64,000 nucleotides of DNA from Brachionus rotundiformis (lineage: Eukaryota > Rotifera > Eurotatoria > Ploima > Brachionidae), in assembly GCA_016802295.1 (NCBI GenBank), contig JAESIW010000020.1:1812120-1876119 (forward strand), given 5' to 3'. Each line of letters begins with the position of its first letter. The stretch's first letter is position 1. The position numbers were made by a program, and so were the translations under genes. Shown here one piece after another: positions 1-12,000 of this stretch. The notes under the pieces were generated by a model. It was not told where the DNA came from. It did no database searches and saw nothing but the letters and a program-made list of their open reading frames with translations.

Positions 1-357
1 ATTTTTGACAGAATAGGCTTCTGGAATCTCTACCAAGGATAAAATTCTATCTACTTCTTTAGCTTCTTTTAAGGCTTCGTCAAATCTATCTTGGACTACA
101 CAGTTTACATATGGTTGAATCTGTTTTATTCTATCTATATACGTAGTAACCAATTGCTCACTAGTTATTTCATTGTTGCGTATTTTCTCAGCTAATTTGT
201 GTCCAGGTGTAAGAAGAAGTTCACTTGAACATTTTGGTAGTGGATAAGAAACATCTAATTTTCGGTAATAAATTTTGAAGCAGTAAGAAATAATTGGTTT
301 AAGGACATTGTCAATAAACTTAAGAAAACCTAGAAAAAAAACGTTTATCTTGCCCAT
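1..357 (-). CDS. FAAH2: Fatty-acid amide hydrolase 2-like protein, N-terminal part
   Basis: The minus strand reads from an ATG at 357 for 119 codons to the window edge, so only the N-terminus is present. A hydrophobic, membrane-anchor-like start (GKINVFFLGFLKFIDN) is followed by LLTPGHKLAEKIRNNEITSE and YIDRIKQIQPYVNCVVQDRF. These match the start of the amidase-signature fold in FAAH2, where this region carries the helices before the first catalytic lysine. The Ser-Ser-Lys triad would lie beyond the window. FAAH2 hydrolyses fatty-acid primary amides and N-acylethanolamines at membranes or lipid droplets. The FAAH2 assignment rests on remembered family similarity; another amidase-signature protein is possible but less likely. 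Confidence 0.8.
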   Translation of the reverse strand, partial: MGKINVFFLGFLKFIDNVLKPIISYCFKIYYRKLDVSYPLPKCSSELLLTPGHKLAEKIRNNEITSEQLVTTYIDRIKQIQPYVNCVVQDRFDEALKEAKEVDRILSLVEIPEAYSVKN

Positions 358-1733
358 TTATCGAATAAATATTTGTAATTAAAAAATATTTCACTATTTT
401 TTTTAATTTTAATTTATAGATTTTGCCATTAATTAAGTTGATTATTTTTAATTTAAAATTAAAATTTATGAATTCATGATTTTATACCAAGGTATTATAA
501 AATTTTGGCTTTATTTTTAGTGATCAATTACTTAAAAAAATTTTGGTTCAGAGTTATTTTTAAAATGATAGAATAATAATTAAAGATGAACTTGCTTAGA
601 TCGAAAAATAGATCAAATACTTAATTAAATGAATTTAATTCAATCTTTTAAAAAGTCTAATAAAAAACAAAACATTTTGTTAGATTTTTTTTATTAAAAT
701 TTATCTCAATTAACCACTTTATTGCATTAGTACATGATTATGTCTATAAAAGTCTTATTTGAAGCAAATTAGTAATTTTCGTTTTTATATTTTTTATGTA
801 TTTAATTTTTATTAAATTCATAAGATAAACATTAGAAGAAAAATCAAATGTTTTATTCAGTCACATGATTTCTAAAACAAAACATATTCAAATGGTATAA
901 CTAAATTTTCAGATCAATATCTAATTCTAATAAAAGAGAGAATTAAGTTCGTTTAATCAATAGCCTTTAATATAACCAACAATAAATTTATTAATATAGT
1001 CTTAATGGAATTTTAAAATAAAAAAAATGAGCACTATACAATATGAACAAATTTTTGAAATATGTCTAATCTAAAGTTTAAACTGATTATTAATTCACGC
1101 TTTGATTTTATATTAAATAATTCAATATAAAAGAAATCATTTAAATTTTTATGCAGTGATAAAAAAAGAGAATATTTAATTTTTTCATATTTCAATGAGC
1201 TTTTTATTACAATTTTATTCAAAAAATTTGAATAATCAACTAATATCATTTATATCCCATTTCAGACAAAATCTTATTTTCACATTACTAAATCTTGAGT
1301 CTTGTTAGAAAATTAAATCAACTCTAGAATAATATAATTTAGATAAAATTGTATTAAAAATTTTATAGATAGCATTAATGACTCATCAAAAAAAAGATAA
1401 AAAACTCAGATTTATCAATATAAACCAATCTTTGTTAAATGCTGAGTTCAATTTATTCAACGCTTTCCCATTTTTTTCCCAATAGAATTCGAGAAATATT
1501 CAATTAACCCGAACTCTCTATGAAAAATCCTGATTATTCCAGCATAGATAATATATTCTAGAAGATACTATTTTTAAAGGTTTACGTTTTCTTACAAAAT
1601 TTCAAGCCAAGCTTAATAAACCTACGCAATATTCTATCATAAATTTATCTATTTAAATCTCGAACTCTTCTATCAATTTTTATTAGTAATTTTATAAAAA
1701 AAAATCATCTTTTGAATACAATTTCGATCGAAA
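358..1733. other. Intergenic, no gene recognised
   Basis: About 1.4 kb of very AT-rich DNA between two divergent genes (FAAH2-like on minus, calponin-like on plus). It should contain both promoters. I see no conserved coding frame, tRNA or repeat; a 71-codon frame at 1034-1249 is Ile/Leu/Phe/Lys-rich as expected by chance. Confidence 0.6.
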
Positions 1734-2334
1734 ATGTCTTTAACTGCACAAGTAAATGCTAAAATGGCTGGAAAGCGCGATCCGCAATTGGATAAAGAAG
1801 CACAAGAATGGATTGAGGCCATCCTAGGTGAAAAATTTCCTGCAGTACCTTATGAAGATGCTCTAAAGGATGGAATCATTTTGTGCAAGTAAAAGACTAA
1901 GATTAAATAAGATTTAAGGCAAATGTTTAATTGTAAAATTAATCTAAAAAAGGTTAATGAACAAACTCAAACCAGGTGCCATCGCTAAAATTACAACAAA
2001 AGGTGGTGGCTTTGCTTTGAGGGAAAATATTTCTCAATTCTGCAACGCTGCACAAAAATATGGCGTTCCAGATAACGAATTGTTTCAAACTGTAGATTTA
2101 TTTGAAAAGAAAAATATCCCACAAGTCACCATGTCTATCCATGCTTTGGGACGTTACGCCCAGAAAAATGGCTTCCAAGGTCCCACATTGGGTGTAAAAT
2201 TAGCTGAAGAGAATAAGCGTGAATTTACTGAGGAACAATTAAAAGCTGGTTCAGCTGTTATTGGTCTCCAAGCTGGCTACAATAAGGGTGCTAATCAATC
2301 TGGTGTTTCGTTTGGAACTAGCAGACATATGTAG
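1734..2334 (+). CDS. Calponin/transgelin family muscle protein (Mp20-like)
   Basis: Two exons, 1734-1888 and 1953-2334, joined through a 64-nt GT-AG intron, give 178 aa. The join splits a Lys codon and restores DGIILCKLMNKLKPG, a hallmark of the calponin-homology domain. The CH domain covers roughly residues 20-135 (WIEAILGEKFP, LKPGAIAKI, VTMSIHALGRYAQ). The C-terminus carries one calponin-like repeat, VIGLQAGYNKGANQSGVSFG. This architecture (one CH domain plus one CLIK repeat, under 200 aa) is that of transgelin and invertebrate muscle protein Mp20, which bind and stabilise actin filaments. Only the second exon is in one long frame, so the first 51 residues would be missed by single-exon prediction. 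A run of T-rich DNA and AATAAA-like signals follows the stop. Confidence 0.93.
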
Positions 2335-2774
2335 ACACGATCTATTAAAAATTTTAGAATATTTTTAGTTTGTTATGATGGAGGAGAGTTTTTAAAATTT
2401 TTTACTGATTTTAGAAAATAAATTGATACAAAATAGACTAATTTTTTTGTCTTTATAATAAAAAAAACTATCACATTTAATAGAATCAATTACATTCTTT
2501 TTTGTAATAATGATTTTTAACTCATAAGTTATTTTCATAATCATAAGATTGGAATCTTATAAATTTTTTAAGTAATCAATATTCTAGTCTTTATATTAAT
2601 AAATTCAATTATTTTTAATCATTTATTTAATAAAAGGCATGGGCTATTTACATATAAGATTTTATTAATTTACTATTTAAACATGATAAAAATTCTAATT
2701 AGTTTAATCTAAATTTTACAAAAAAATAATATTACGTGATTAATTAAATAATAAATAGCTTTATATTGAATAAA
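2335..2774. other. Convergent 3' spacer
   Basis: 440 bp between the ends of two convergent genes. It is AT-rich with several AATAAA-like hexamers usable as polyadenylation signals on either strand. No coding or RNA gene seen. Confidence 0.5.
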
Positions 2775-4004
2775 TTAACCCTTAATTTTATTCCAAAGAC
2801 GCTCCCAAAATCCAGGCTTATAATTTTCTTTTGGATTGCAGTATGGCGGTTTTTCAATCGTATCTAGGTAAAAATTTCCAAATGAAGTTAAATAACTTGG
2901 ATTAGATTTATCAGCATGGTAGCCCATTCTTGGAAAATCAGCTGTTCTTTTAGTATCAAGACACTCTTTGCTTGTAAAATCTTCTTTTTTCGAACACATA
3001 TGAGCCCTGTAGTCACATTCATTAATCGAATAAATAAAGTACCTAACTGCCATTAAATGTGAACATCCAAAAAATTGATGAACGCTAACAAATATTCGCT
3101 TAGGTTTTTTATCAAAAAAATTCTTAATTTTACCAAAAAGGTTCATTAATTTATTCTTTAGGCTGTCAACACTAAAAGTATCATTTAAATCAATTGAATT
3201 TAAATTAACATCATCATATTCATCATTTTTTTTATTTGATTCTTCATACAAAATAACATTTTCTAAATTATCAAATCTTTGCTTAACTTCATTGCATGCA
3301 TTTATTTCACCAAGATCTGGATAAAAATCCATATGTCCGTGTTTTTCGCTCAAGCCAAATTCATCACTTGTATGAATAATATCAACAAAATCTGCATCTG
3401 TAAAGTGTAGCTTTTCATCATTTTTCTTTGAACCAAAAAAAGGTCCTGCAGGATCCAAACCAGTTATTCTTCCAGGACGTATTTTATACATACTGTAATA
3501 GGTCTTGTAAAATATACTGCACATATGAGCTCCTAAGCTAAAACCGATACAGTGAAAGTTTTTCTCGTTTAAATTCATTCTTTTTAGATAATCAGCCATA
3601 ATTTCGGATGCTATTTTCATATTATCTATTGCTTTCCAGTAGTTCATTATTAAAGTGCCACCACGAGCAAGTTCGGCCCAATCAACAGCTATAATGCACA
3701 AATTTTTAGACTCAGAAGATATGAGCATTTCGTCAATCATATCTTTAACCCAGTTCCATCTAAATGTCATATTCCATGTTTCTGCAAATCCATGAACAAT
3801 AAATTTATAACTAAATCTTGTTTTGGAATCACAAATAGTTGAAATATTTAAATTTGAATCTTTGACCAAATCTATAGAATTTTTTCCTGGATTAAATATG
3901 TGGAAACGAACAGTTTCCTCTGAGCTGCTAAATCCAACATTAATTGCTATTATGTGAATTATGATACTTAGATAAAGCACTGATTTAATAGGTTTAATAT
4001 TCAT
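2775..4004 (-). CDS. Secreted pancreatic-lipase-family lipase/phospholipase
   Basis: Single exon, 409 aa. Residues 1-25 are a hydrophobic signal peptide. The alpha/beta-hydrolase core is visible: FIVHGFAETW (oxyanion region, 68-77), the nucleophile elbow GFSLGAH (Ser156), TGLDPAGPFF with catalytic Asp184, and CSHLMAVRYF with catalytic His316. The triad is therefore complete and the enzyme is probably active. Between Asp and His, about residues 245-305, sits a Lys/Asp/Asn-rich stretch where the lid and loops of the family vary. Cysteines at the C-terminus (CDYRAHMCSKK) match conserved disulfides. The protein ends near residue 409 without a recognisable PLAT domain, as in insect vitellogenin-like lipases and PLA1 enzymes. 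Substrate (triglyceride, galactolipid or phospholipid) cannot be told from sequence. Confidence 0.93.
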   Translation of the reverse strand: MNIKPIKSVLYLSIIIHIIAINVGFSSSEETVRFHIFNPGKNSIDLVKDSNLNISTICDSKTRFSYKFIVHGFAETWNMTFRWNWVKDMIDEMLISSESKNLCIIAVDWAELARGGTLIMNYWKAIDNMKIASEIMADYLKRMNLNEKNFHCIGFSLGAHMCSIFYKTYYSMYKIRPGRITGLDPAGPFFGSKKNDEKLHFTDADFVDIIHTSDEFGLSEKHGHMDFYPDLGEINACNEVKQRFDNLENVILYEESNKKNDEYDDVNLNSIDLNDTFSVDSLKNKLMNLFGKIKNFFDKKPKRIFVSVHQFFGCSHLMAVRYFIYSINECDYRAHMCSKKEDFTSKECLDTKRTADFPRMGYHADKSNPSYLTSFGNFYLDTIEKPPYCNPKENYKPGFWERLWNKIKG

Positions 4005-5440
4005 GATTTTTCCTAAACTTTGGTCAAAATTGTCCTATTTAGATACGAATAATTTTTGGCTAAATTTTGAATTTAATTCCTTGTTGAACCCTTGAAATTT
4101 TCAACTTTTAGAGACAATAATAAAAAATTTTAAGATAAATAATAGAATTATAATTTAACTTAAATTATAATAATTTTCAACTCTTTATTAGTCAACTTTT
4201 TGATTTGCACATTAATTTCTCTTTTGTAATATAGCTATTTTGTATTCAACTTTGATTAATTATTGATTAAAAATTAATATATATTTAATTTAAGATGCAA
4301 ACCGGAAAATTGACAAGATAAATAATGATATGAATAATCACAGATATTACCTTAAGTGAATATGATAAATGATATAATAAGTAAAATTTAAACTTTATCT
4401 AAAAGATATTTGAAAAAATTAGATTCATGTGAGTAAATAAGAATCTGGTCAATTCATGCATTCTGATGAATTTCAAAAGATTATTCAGAATTTAAGAGTT
4501 TTATTCAAAAAAATTAATTTTAAAAATATATTTAAAATTTTAATAAAATATCAATAAAAAAGACTAATCTCCACTTAAAATTATTATATAAATTATTAAA
4601 AAAATTATCAGTTGATTTAATCTTAAATTTGATAAAATTTTTAATCTAATCATATTCAATTCACAATAAGAATTTATTTGATGCTTTATTTATTTTCAGA
4701 AAAAACCATAATATTTGGCCATGATAAATTATTTAGTTGTTTATTTATTAAAAGTATATAAAATCTTTTTTCTTGTCACTTGTGAAACAAATCAAATTTA
4801 AATATATTTTATAAGAGAATAGTGATTTTTTTTTCAAAATTTTATGAGAATTATAGATAAGTCTTTTCTGATGATGTCTATAAATGAATTAAAATAGAAG
4901 ACAATTTGTTCCAGTTGATGGATTTAATAATTCATGTATTGGTATTTAAAGTGACTTAAAATGAAACGCTCAGGTTAAAATCCTTGCAATCGAAACAAGT
5001 CATATGGAAATGATTAGAAAATCTTTAAAATACAATTCATATTTGGAAAAGATGTCAATGAATTATCAAATTGCTTAAATAAAGGGTGATTTAGAACTAA
5101 AAATTACGTATTCAGCAGGGATAAAGTCAAAATTGTATGTTCAGCATTATCTAATGAGTTCATTAATAAAACATGCTTTAATACTATGACATATTGAATA
5201 TTACTTCTTTTATAAGATAGGAACAATATAGCTATTAAATATCAACCTGCAAGCAAAAACTGATCAGTTAACAAGAAAAAGGTATATGGAAGATATCTAG
5301 AGTATCTTCCAATTTCAGATTAGATTTACACACTAAATAAAATTATTAAAGTATTAATATTTTATCTAATAATTATCAAAAAAATTAACTTAATCTTTGA
5401 AATATATATGCATGATAAAAATATATATAATATATTTTAT
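4005..5440. other. Intergenic, nothing recognised
   Basis: 1.4 kb of AT-rich DNA upstream of the lipase gene. No frame with conserved protein similarity, no tRNA and no clear repeat seen. It borders a LINE relic. Confidence 0.5.
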
Positions 5441-5890
5441 TTTTCCTTATTCGCTCCTTGTGGAGCATAGGAACATTTCTCTAGATTTTCACTCAAACGA
5501 CATCATCTCATTATGCCTCTAATTTGGAAGATTGGAGGAAAGATTTTCAGGGAATTTTTATCGAACTAAAAAATCCTCAAGCATCACTTCCGTAAATCAA
5601 TGTTGCTCTAACTAAACTATTATAGAGCTTAAGTTTCTATTTATTACTGTAATAAGCTGATATGGTGATCGTAATCTAGAAAAGTTAGCAAGTCTGTTCT
5701 TAATACTTCTATTAGATCTCATTGTAATACTGGTGGTGATTTCCAAATATGTGAACTTGGTAACACACTCAATTTTTGTGAACCATCGATATTGATTAGG
5801 GTATCTAATTTGGTGTCTATGGACATGAATTTTGATTTGGACCCGTTAATTTCGAACCTTGCTGATTTTAGGCAATGTGTTGATGTATAT
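5441..5890 (-). mobile_element. Degenerate LINE (non-LTR retrotransposon) fragment, 3' end of the RT region
   Basis: Read on the minus strand, short frames separated by stops and frameshifts match the end of a non-LTR reverse transcriptase: SARFEINGSKSKFMSIDT, VTKFTYLEITTSITM, IKNRLANFSRLRSP and LKLYNSLVRATLIYGSDA followed by a stop where Trp is expected. The order and spacing are those of the thumb region that follows the catalytic core. No YxDD box is present, so it is 5' truncated and dead. It ends in TATGCTCCACAAGGAGCGAA followed by TAAGGAAAAATAA, a tail that recurs in the BCS1 intron near 38480. Family (RTE-, Jockey- or CR1-like) not assigned. Confidence 0.8.
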
Positions 5891-6023
5891 TAAAATATAA
5901 TTATTTTAAATTAATGAAAATTGGTTAGTCCAATTAGTGCAATTTATGTCCAATTTATTTTAATCGAATATTTATTTAGATAAGAATTTTAATTAAATAA
6001 ATAAAACAATTTAAAAATAAGAA

Positions 6024-9000
6024 TTAGTTTTTTCTGCATAATTTAAATTTAAAATCAAATTGCTGGTCTAATCCAAGATAAACATCGCTCATAAAATAAA
6101 CTGTCAAATTAAACAAATCATATTTTGGATTTTCGTCCATCATTGGTGTTTTCATCATTATATGACTAGTTTGCTGATTTTTAAAGCTTGTAAGTCTTTT
6201 AAGGCCAACTAGTTCGTGATCTGACTCATCATTTGAATTAGAACCCAATATGACCAGCCAATTTTCATCTTTAGGCTTCGGGTACTTCGGAGCATAAGCT
6301 TTTATATCTTTGCCAACTCTTCTGATTTTGTTAATTCGTTTAATATCCAAATTGATTACATATTCCTCGTCTTCATACAATTCAAAAATTTGATCAGTAA
6401 AATTACTAAAAACCAATCTTTTTACTCCATCTTCTGAGCTTTCAAATACTTTTTTTCCCCTTTTATCAGGTATTAATCCCGAAAGACTAATGTTAATATC
6501 CAATTTAGGCAGTATAGACAAAGTGCTAAGGATATCTTTACACTGATTTCTATCCAAAATATCACCAACTAGTTTATTTATCAAATCTGTATCTCTGCCA
6601 TATTCTTCAATTAGTCGTGGGAGACAATCTAATTTTGGTTTGTTGTTGTAAAATCTAATCAAATGTTCATGTTCCAAATGTGGTAAACTTAAAAGGTCAG
6701 AATCATGTATCCATCGACCCTGGCATGACATTTGCATCAGATTGATGACATTCAAACATGCTTTTAACCAGCCCTTATCTGCACAAAAGTCTAAAATGGC
6801 TTGCATAATTCTAAAGCAATTATCCAATACAGATTTTGTGTCTGTAACATAGTCTGCTATGGGAAGATTAGCTCTGGTAAAATGAGCTTGAAGAATCAAA
6901 TTAACTTTGGTGTTTGGTGAATCAAGAGAATATGGGTTGACTTTTAATGGAACTTCTTTGCTTAAAATTTCGTTTAATTTGTCTTCGTTATGACGAACAG
7001 GAAATTCGTCAAACTCGCTAGACAACGATACGATATCGATGAGAGACTCGATGTCGATATCATCGTTCAAAGTTTCCTGGAACATTCTTAAAGTTGTATT
7101 CAGCAAATAATAAAATGAGGCTATTTTTCCAGAAGTTGTGGCATTAAGCCCACCAGAGTCTGTCATTTGGATACAACTAGAAGATTCGAGCTGGTTTAAG
7201 CAGTTTTGAATTAGTTTGCTCAAATATTTGTTCAAATCAAGATTTTCTACAGATTCAAGTTCATAATAAGTTGGATTAACTAAAAGACGGCGAAAAAAGT
7301 AAGTCCAAGTTAGATATTCCATGGCCTCTTGTTTGCTGGTTATTGTTGAAGCAACTATTTCGGCATTCAAGTGATCAGCAAGCACAGCTAACAAACTTGA
7401 TTCGACTGGAAATGGCTCGTATAGAAATTTCTTATAAAAATGTTTTTTGGCATCATGCACCATTATTACCGCTATACCTGAATCGTCGAATTGAGGGCGA
7501 CCAGCTCGACCCATCATCTGCAATACATCTGTTATTGGAAAGTCCACGTATCGTTTTGTTTTTCCGTCGTAGTATTCTGTCCCTTTAACAATTACCAGAT
7601 GAGCCTTTAAAAAAATTTATTTTTTAGCAATTTTTAAAATATTTAATTAAAAAAAATCATTTAAACAATCATTTAATGTAATTTTATTTATTTTATTCAA
7701 TTTTTTAATGATGACCCTGTTTATTTGTTTAAATTTATTTAAATTTAATTAATAATCTTAATAATACTAATTTAAGTATAAAGATGAATGTGTAACTTTT
7801 AATCCGATTAAAAAATTTCAATTAAAGATTAAATTATTATCTTAGTAGTTTATCATATAGGTAAACAATATTTACCGGAAAATTAACACCCCAAGCCAGA
7901 GTGGACGTAGCTACCAAAATTTGTATTTTCTGATTTACAAAAAGTTCCTCCACAAGTTTTCTATCTTTGTCATTTAAGCCAGCATGGTGCAAACCAATTC
8001 CGAATGCTAAGGTAAGTTTTAAATTCTGATCTGTTACTTGATTGATCAATAAACTAATTTCACCCTCAGGCATATGCAACCATTGTTTAGGCTGAGGATC
8101 CAAAGCTAAATAATTGATTAGATCCAGAGCAGTTAACCTCGTTTGCCGACGAGATGAGACAAAAATTAGCACTGGTTTTTCGCGAGAATGTATTTGAATC
8201 TCTTGGAAGCATGGCTTATTCATAGTTGCCATTCGGGGACAATAAAACTTTCCTGGAAAACCTTTTATGTGAACTTCCAAAGGAACTGGCCTCACTGAAG
8301 GTTTAAAATTGTAAAGACCCATTGTTTTTATACCCAACCAATTTGCTAAATCAACTGCATTAGCTAATGCTGTCGATAGTCCAATAATTCGCACAGGATA
8401 ATTAGTATGTGATGATATAAAATTGGTTCGCGACACAATTACTTCTAAAACAGGACCTCTATCTTCGCCTAGCAAGTGAATTTCATCAATAATGATTAAT
8501 GCTACGTCTTTCACATAACTTCTTGTTTGCCATGAACGAGATATACCATCCCATTTTTCTGGAGTAGAAACAATTACATCCGCCTCAGCGACTATTTTCA
8601 TATCTGGAGTCACATCACCAGTTAGTTCGACCACTTTTTTTCCAAGTTTTTCTTCTAATCTAATTTTCCAGTCAAACATTCTTTCACGAACCAAAGCTTT
8701 TAATGGAGCTATATAAACTACTTTTTTTCTCTGATCTTTGTTAAAAACTCTAAATATAGCAAGTTCGGCTGCTATTGTTTTACCAGAGCCAGTTGGTGCA
8801 CCTAATAAGCTATTGTTGTCTGTATGGTAAAAGCAATGGAATATTTGAGTTTGTATCGGATTGAAATGGGAAAATGGATAAAGACTTTCGTAGTTGGAAT
8901 TTTGTAAAGCTGTAACTGGAAGTGGGTCTAGATCTAAGAGTTCAGTGTGTGGTATATGCTGATCGGGTAAAATTAAATGTTTGAACGAAATTGAGTGAGT

Positions 9001-12000
9001 GAACTCAACTCCTAGCCACTTGTCCGATACCACACGGACAATGTACTGTGACGGAAGTGGTTCGAATATCGGAATTGTGAAAACAACCAATTGAGGCTCT
9101 TGGGTTTTGACAAATTTTTTCTGAAAATTAAAATGTTCATAGTGATAGATGTGATTATGTATCGGATCTTCAATCCATATCCAGAAAAATTCGGATTGAC
9201 CATGCAGCTTGTCATTCCATTTAAAATTTGAAGTCAATGTTATTTTAACTCTTAAAAAAGTAAATTATTTATACAACTGTTAACACTAGATTCAGTAAGT
9301 GTTTGTAAATGGTTCCTATTGAATTTTATAATTTTTTTATAAGTTGACTTTTTTGAATGTTAAAATAAGACTTTGCTTATATGAAAATCAAAAAATTAAA
9401 AATAATTGTGGTTAATTCAGATATTGGCTTTTAAAAGACTTTTTAAATTAAGTAATTAGAATTAAATCTATCAAAATTGATTTTTAAGATAATTTTATAA
9501 AAAAATATCTATAATTAGTAAAATATACCTTAAAACAGTTCTGGTTATTGGATGAATTGTGGTGTCAATATCAATTACCGGAAAGCCTTGAATACACATT
9601 TTAACTTTTTCACTCATTTTTTGATGGTGTAAAATTAAGCCAAGTTCTTTGGTGTCCATATCTCTCATTTTGTCAATGGTTAATTTTTTATCTTCAATCT
9701 TTCCAATTATTTCATAAGTAAGCAAATTCTCAAATTGTCTTATTGGACTTAAGAAATGCCATAATTGCTTTTCGATAGCTTTGCAAATGGTTAACATTCT
9801 GCCAGTCATTAGTGCCCAGCCTCTTTTTATAGAAATCTCAAACAAAGCTCTCGCTATGCGACTAACATTTTGAGAAATATATGCCATGTCGCTTACCAAA
9901 GAAAAGCCCTCGACGCGATTTCTTGAAATGTAAGTTTGAATCAGACAGTTAACTTTACCATGAGTGTTCTCAATACCACCCATTACTGGCAAAATACAAT
10001 TTTCATGCATTAAATCCAATTCAGAGATTTCTTCATCTCTAACCTTCAATTGTTGAAATTCACTACACTGAGAAATCAAGCTTAAAATTTCCTTTTCTGT
10101 CAAAGCATCCTTGAGCTGAGCGTTAAATATCTCAATTGTGTCATATTTGATATAAAAATGGCTAGCTGTCCGACCAAGATCCGTAGGATTTAGATTCCCA
10201 GACGCTTCGTCAAATCTCAGCATGTGTGCTTTGTCAAGAAGCCTAGAAGCAGTTCGAATCAAGTCTTCTCTGTGCATTTCGAGTCCAGGATCATTTTCCA
10301 TAGTTTTATAAGTGATTCCATAAGCCAGAGGATTAAGTTTCATGCGAACAAATAAATATGTGTAACTAAGCCACTTTACTGCCTCAATGACATTGGTCAC
10401 CGAGCCAAGACAAATTTCAGCATTTAGATTGTCTGCAAGGTTATTCAAAAATTGACTTTCAATAGGAGCCTGTCGAGTTAAAAGAGTTAGATAATTAGCA
10501 AGTTTGTCATGGGTAGTTATGATGAATGCTTCGCCTGACTTGTCAAATTGTGGCCGTCCAGCTCGACCGAAAATTTGCAGTATATCTAACATTGATAAGT
10601 CAACGAAAGATCCTTTTTTGCTATCATATAATTCTGTGCCTTTAATTACAACTGCATGAGCTGGTAAGTTTACACCCCAAGCCAGCGTTGATGTACACAC
10701 TAAAACCTAGTTGAATAAATTTAAAATTTAAAAGTTAAAGCTAGAATTTTTGAATCCAAATAATTAAATTAAATTAAATTGTAAATAAACCCAATTTGTA
10801 ATATGAATTAAAATAACTCATTTATGTCCATCCTTGATAATCTTTTATAATTAGACTAACTAAATATTTAAGCTAATTTTTTAAATATTCACCCAGCAAT
10901 TAATTTTGAGAAAAAAATGTTCTATATGTATTTTATCTTTTAATTGTTTAAGGAAATTATTTATTTATCAAATAAATATATCAAAAATTTAAGATTAAAT
11001 GTTTCCTACTTTAATATGGCCAGCTGCAAATAATTTTTCAACCAAATTTCGATCTGCTCTGAGAAGTCCTGCATGGTGAACAGCAAATCCGTCATCGAAA
11101 ATTTCCCTTAGCTGTTTATTTTTTGATTTTGACATTTGTTTTTGTGCGTTTCCATATTCTGCTGAGTCTTCAGGCATAAAAAATTTTATCTCAGCACTGT
11201 TTTTAGCAATGTCTCTGAGTTTAAGAGCAGTCTTCAAAGTTGCATTTCGGGCATGAACAAAAACCATGACTTGATGTCCTTGCTTAACCATTTTGAGAAC
11301 TTTTTCATAGCATACTTCATCCATTTGTTGCTGCTGCATCAGTTTATTTGGTGACTTAACACCTATAAAAGTCTGAGCTAATGGAACGGGACGGAACCGA
11401 CTGTCAAAAAAGAACAATCCTTTGAATGGATCTACATTCAAAAACCTTGAAACATCCATATAATTTGGCAAAGTGGCACTAAGACCAACAATCCTAATCA
11501 TTTTTTGAGTAGACTCGACTTGTCGAAGAGTTCTGGCAACGATTGTCTCAATGACTGAACCTCTGTCGTCATGTAATAAATGAACTTCATCAATAATCAG
11601 CAATTTTACCAAAAGACTAAGAGAAACATCACCGAGAGACTTTCGCGTTACTACATCCCATTTTTCAGGTGTAACAACCAGCATTTGGGTTTCCAGTATT
11701 TCTTGCTTGGTCAATTGCATATCACCAGTCAATTCTCGAACAACTAAACCAAGTGGAGCCAATCTCTTTGAAAAATTTTCTGTCATTTCAGCAGCCAATG
11801 CTTTCATAGGTGCAATATAGACAATTTTAAACTCATCTTTTTTCAGCACCCCTTCATGATAGTGCTTTCTAATTTGATTGACAATGGTCAACATGGCAAT
11901 GTTGGTTTTTCCAGCTCCAGTTGGTGCACATATCAACAAATTTTGATTAGTATTATAAGCTGAATCGAACACAATTGATTGAATTCGATTTAAATTTTTG

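Noticed and set aside
1034..1249. Small minus-strand frame of 71 codons
   Set aside because: Composition is chance-like for AT-rich DNA and it resembles no family.
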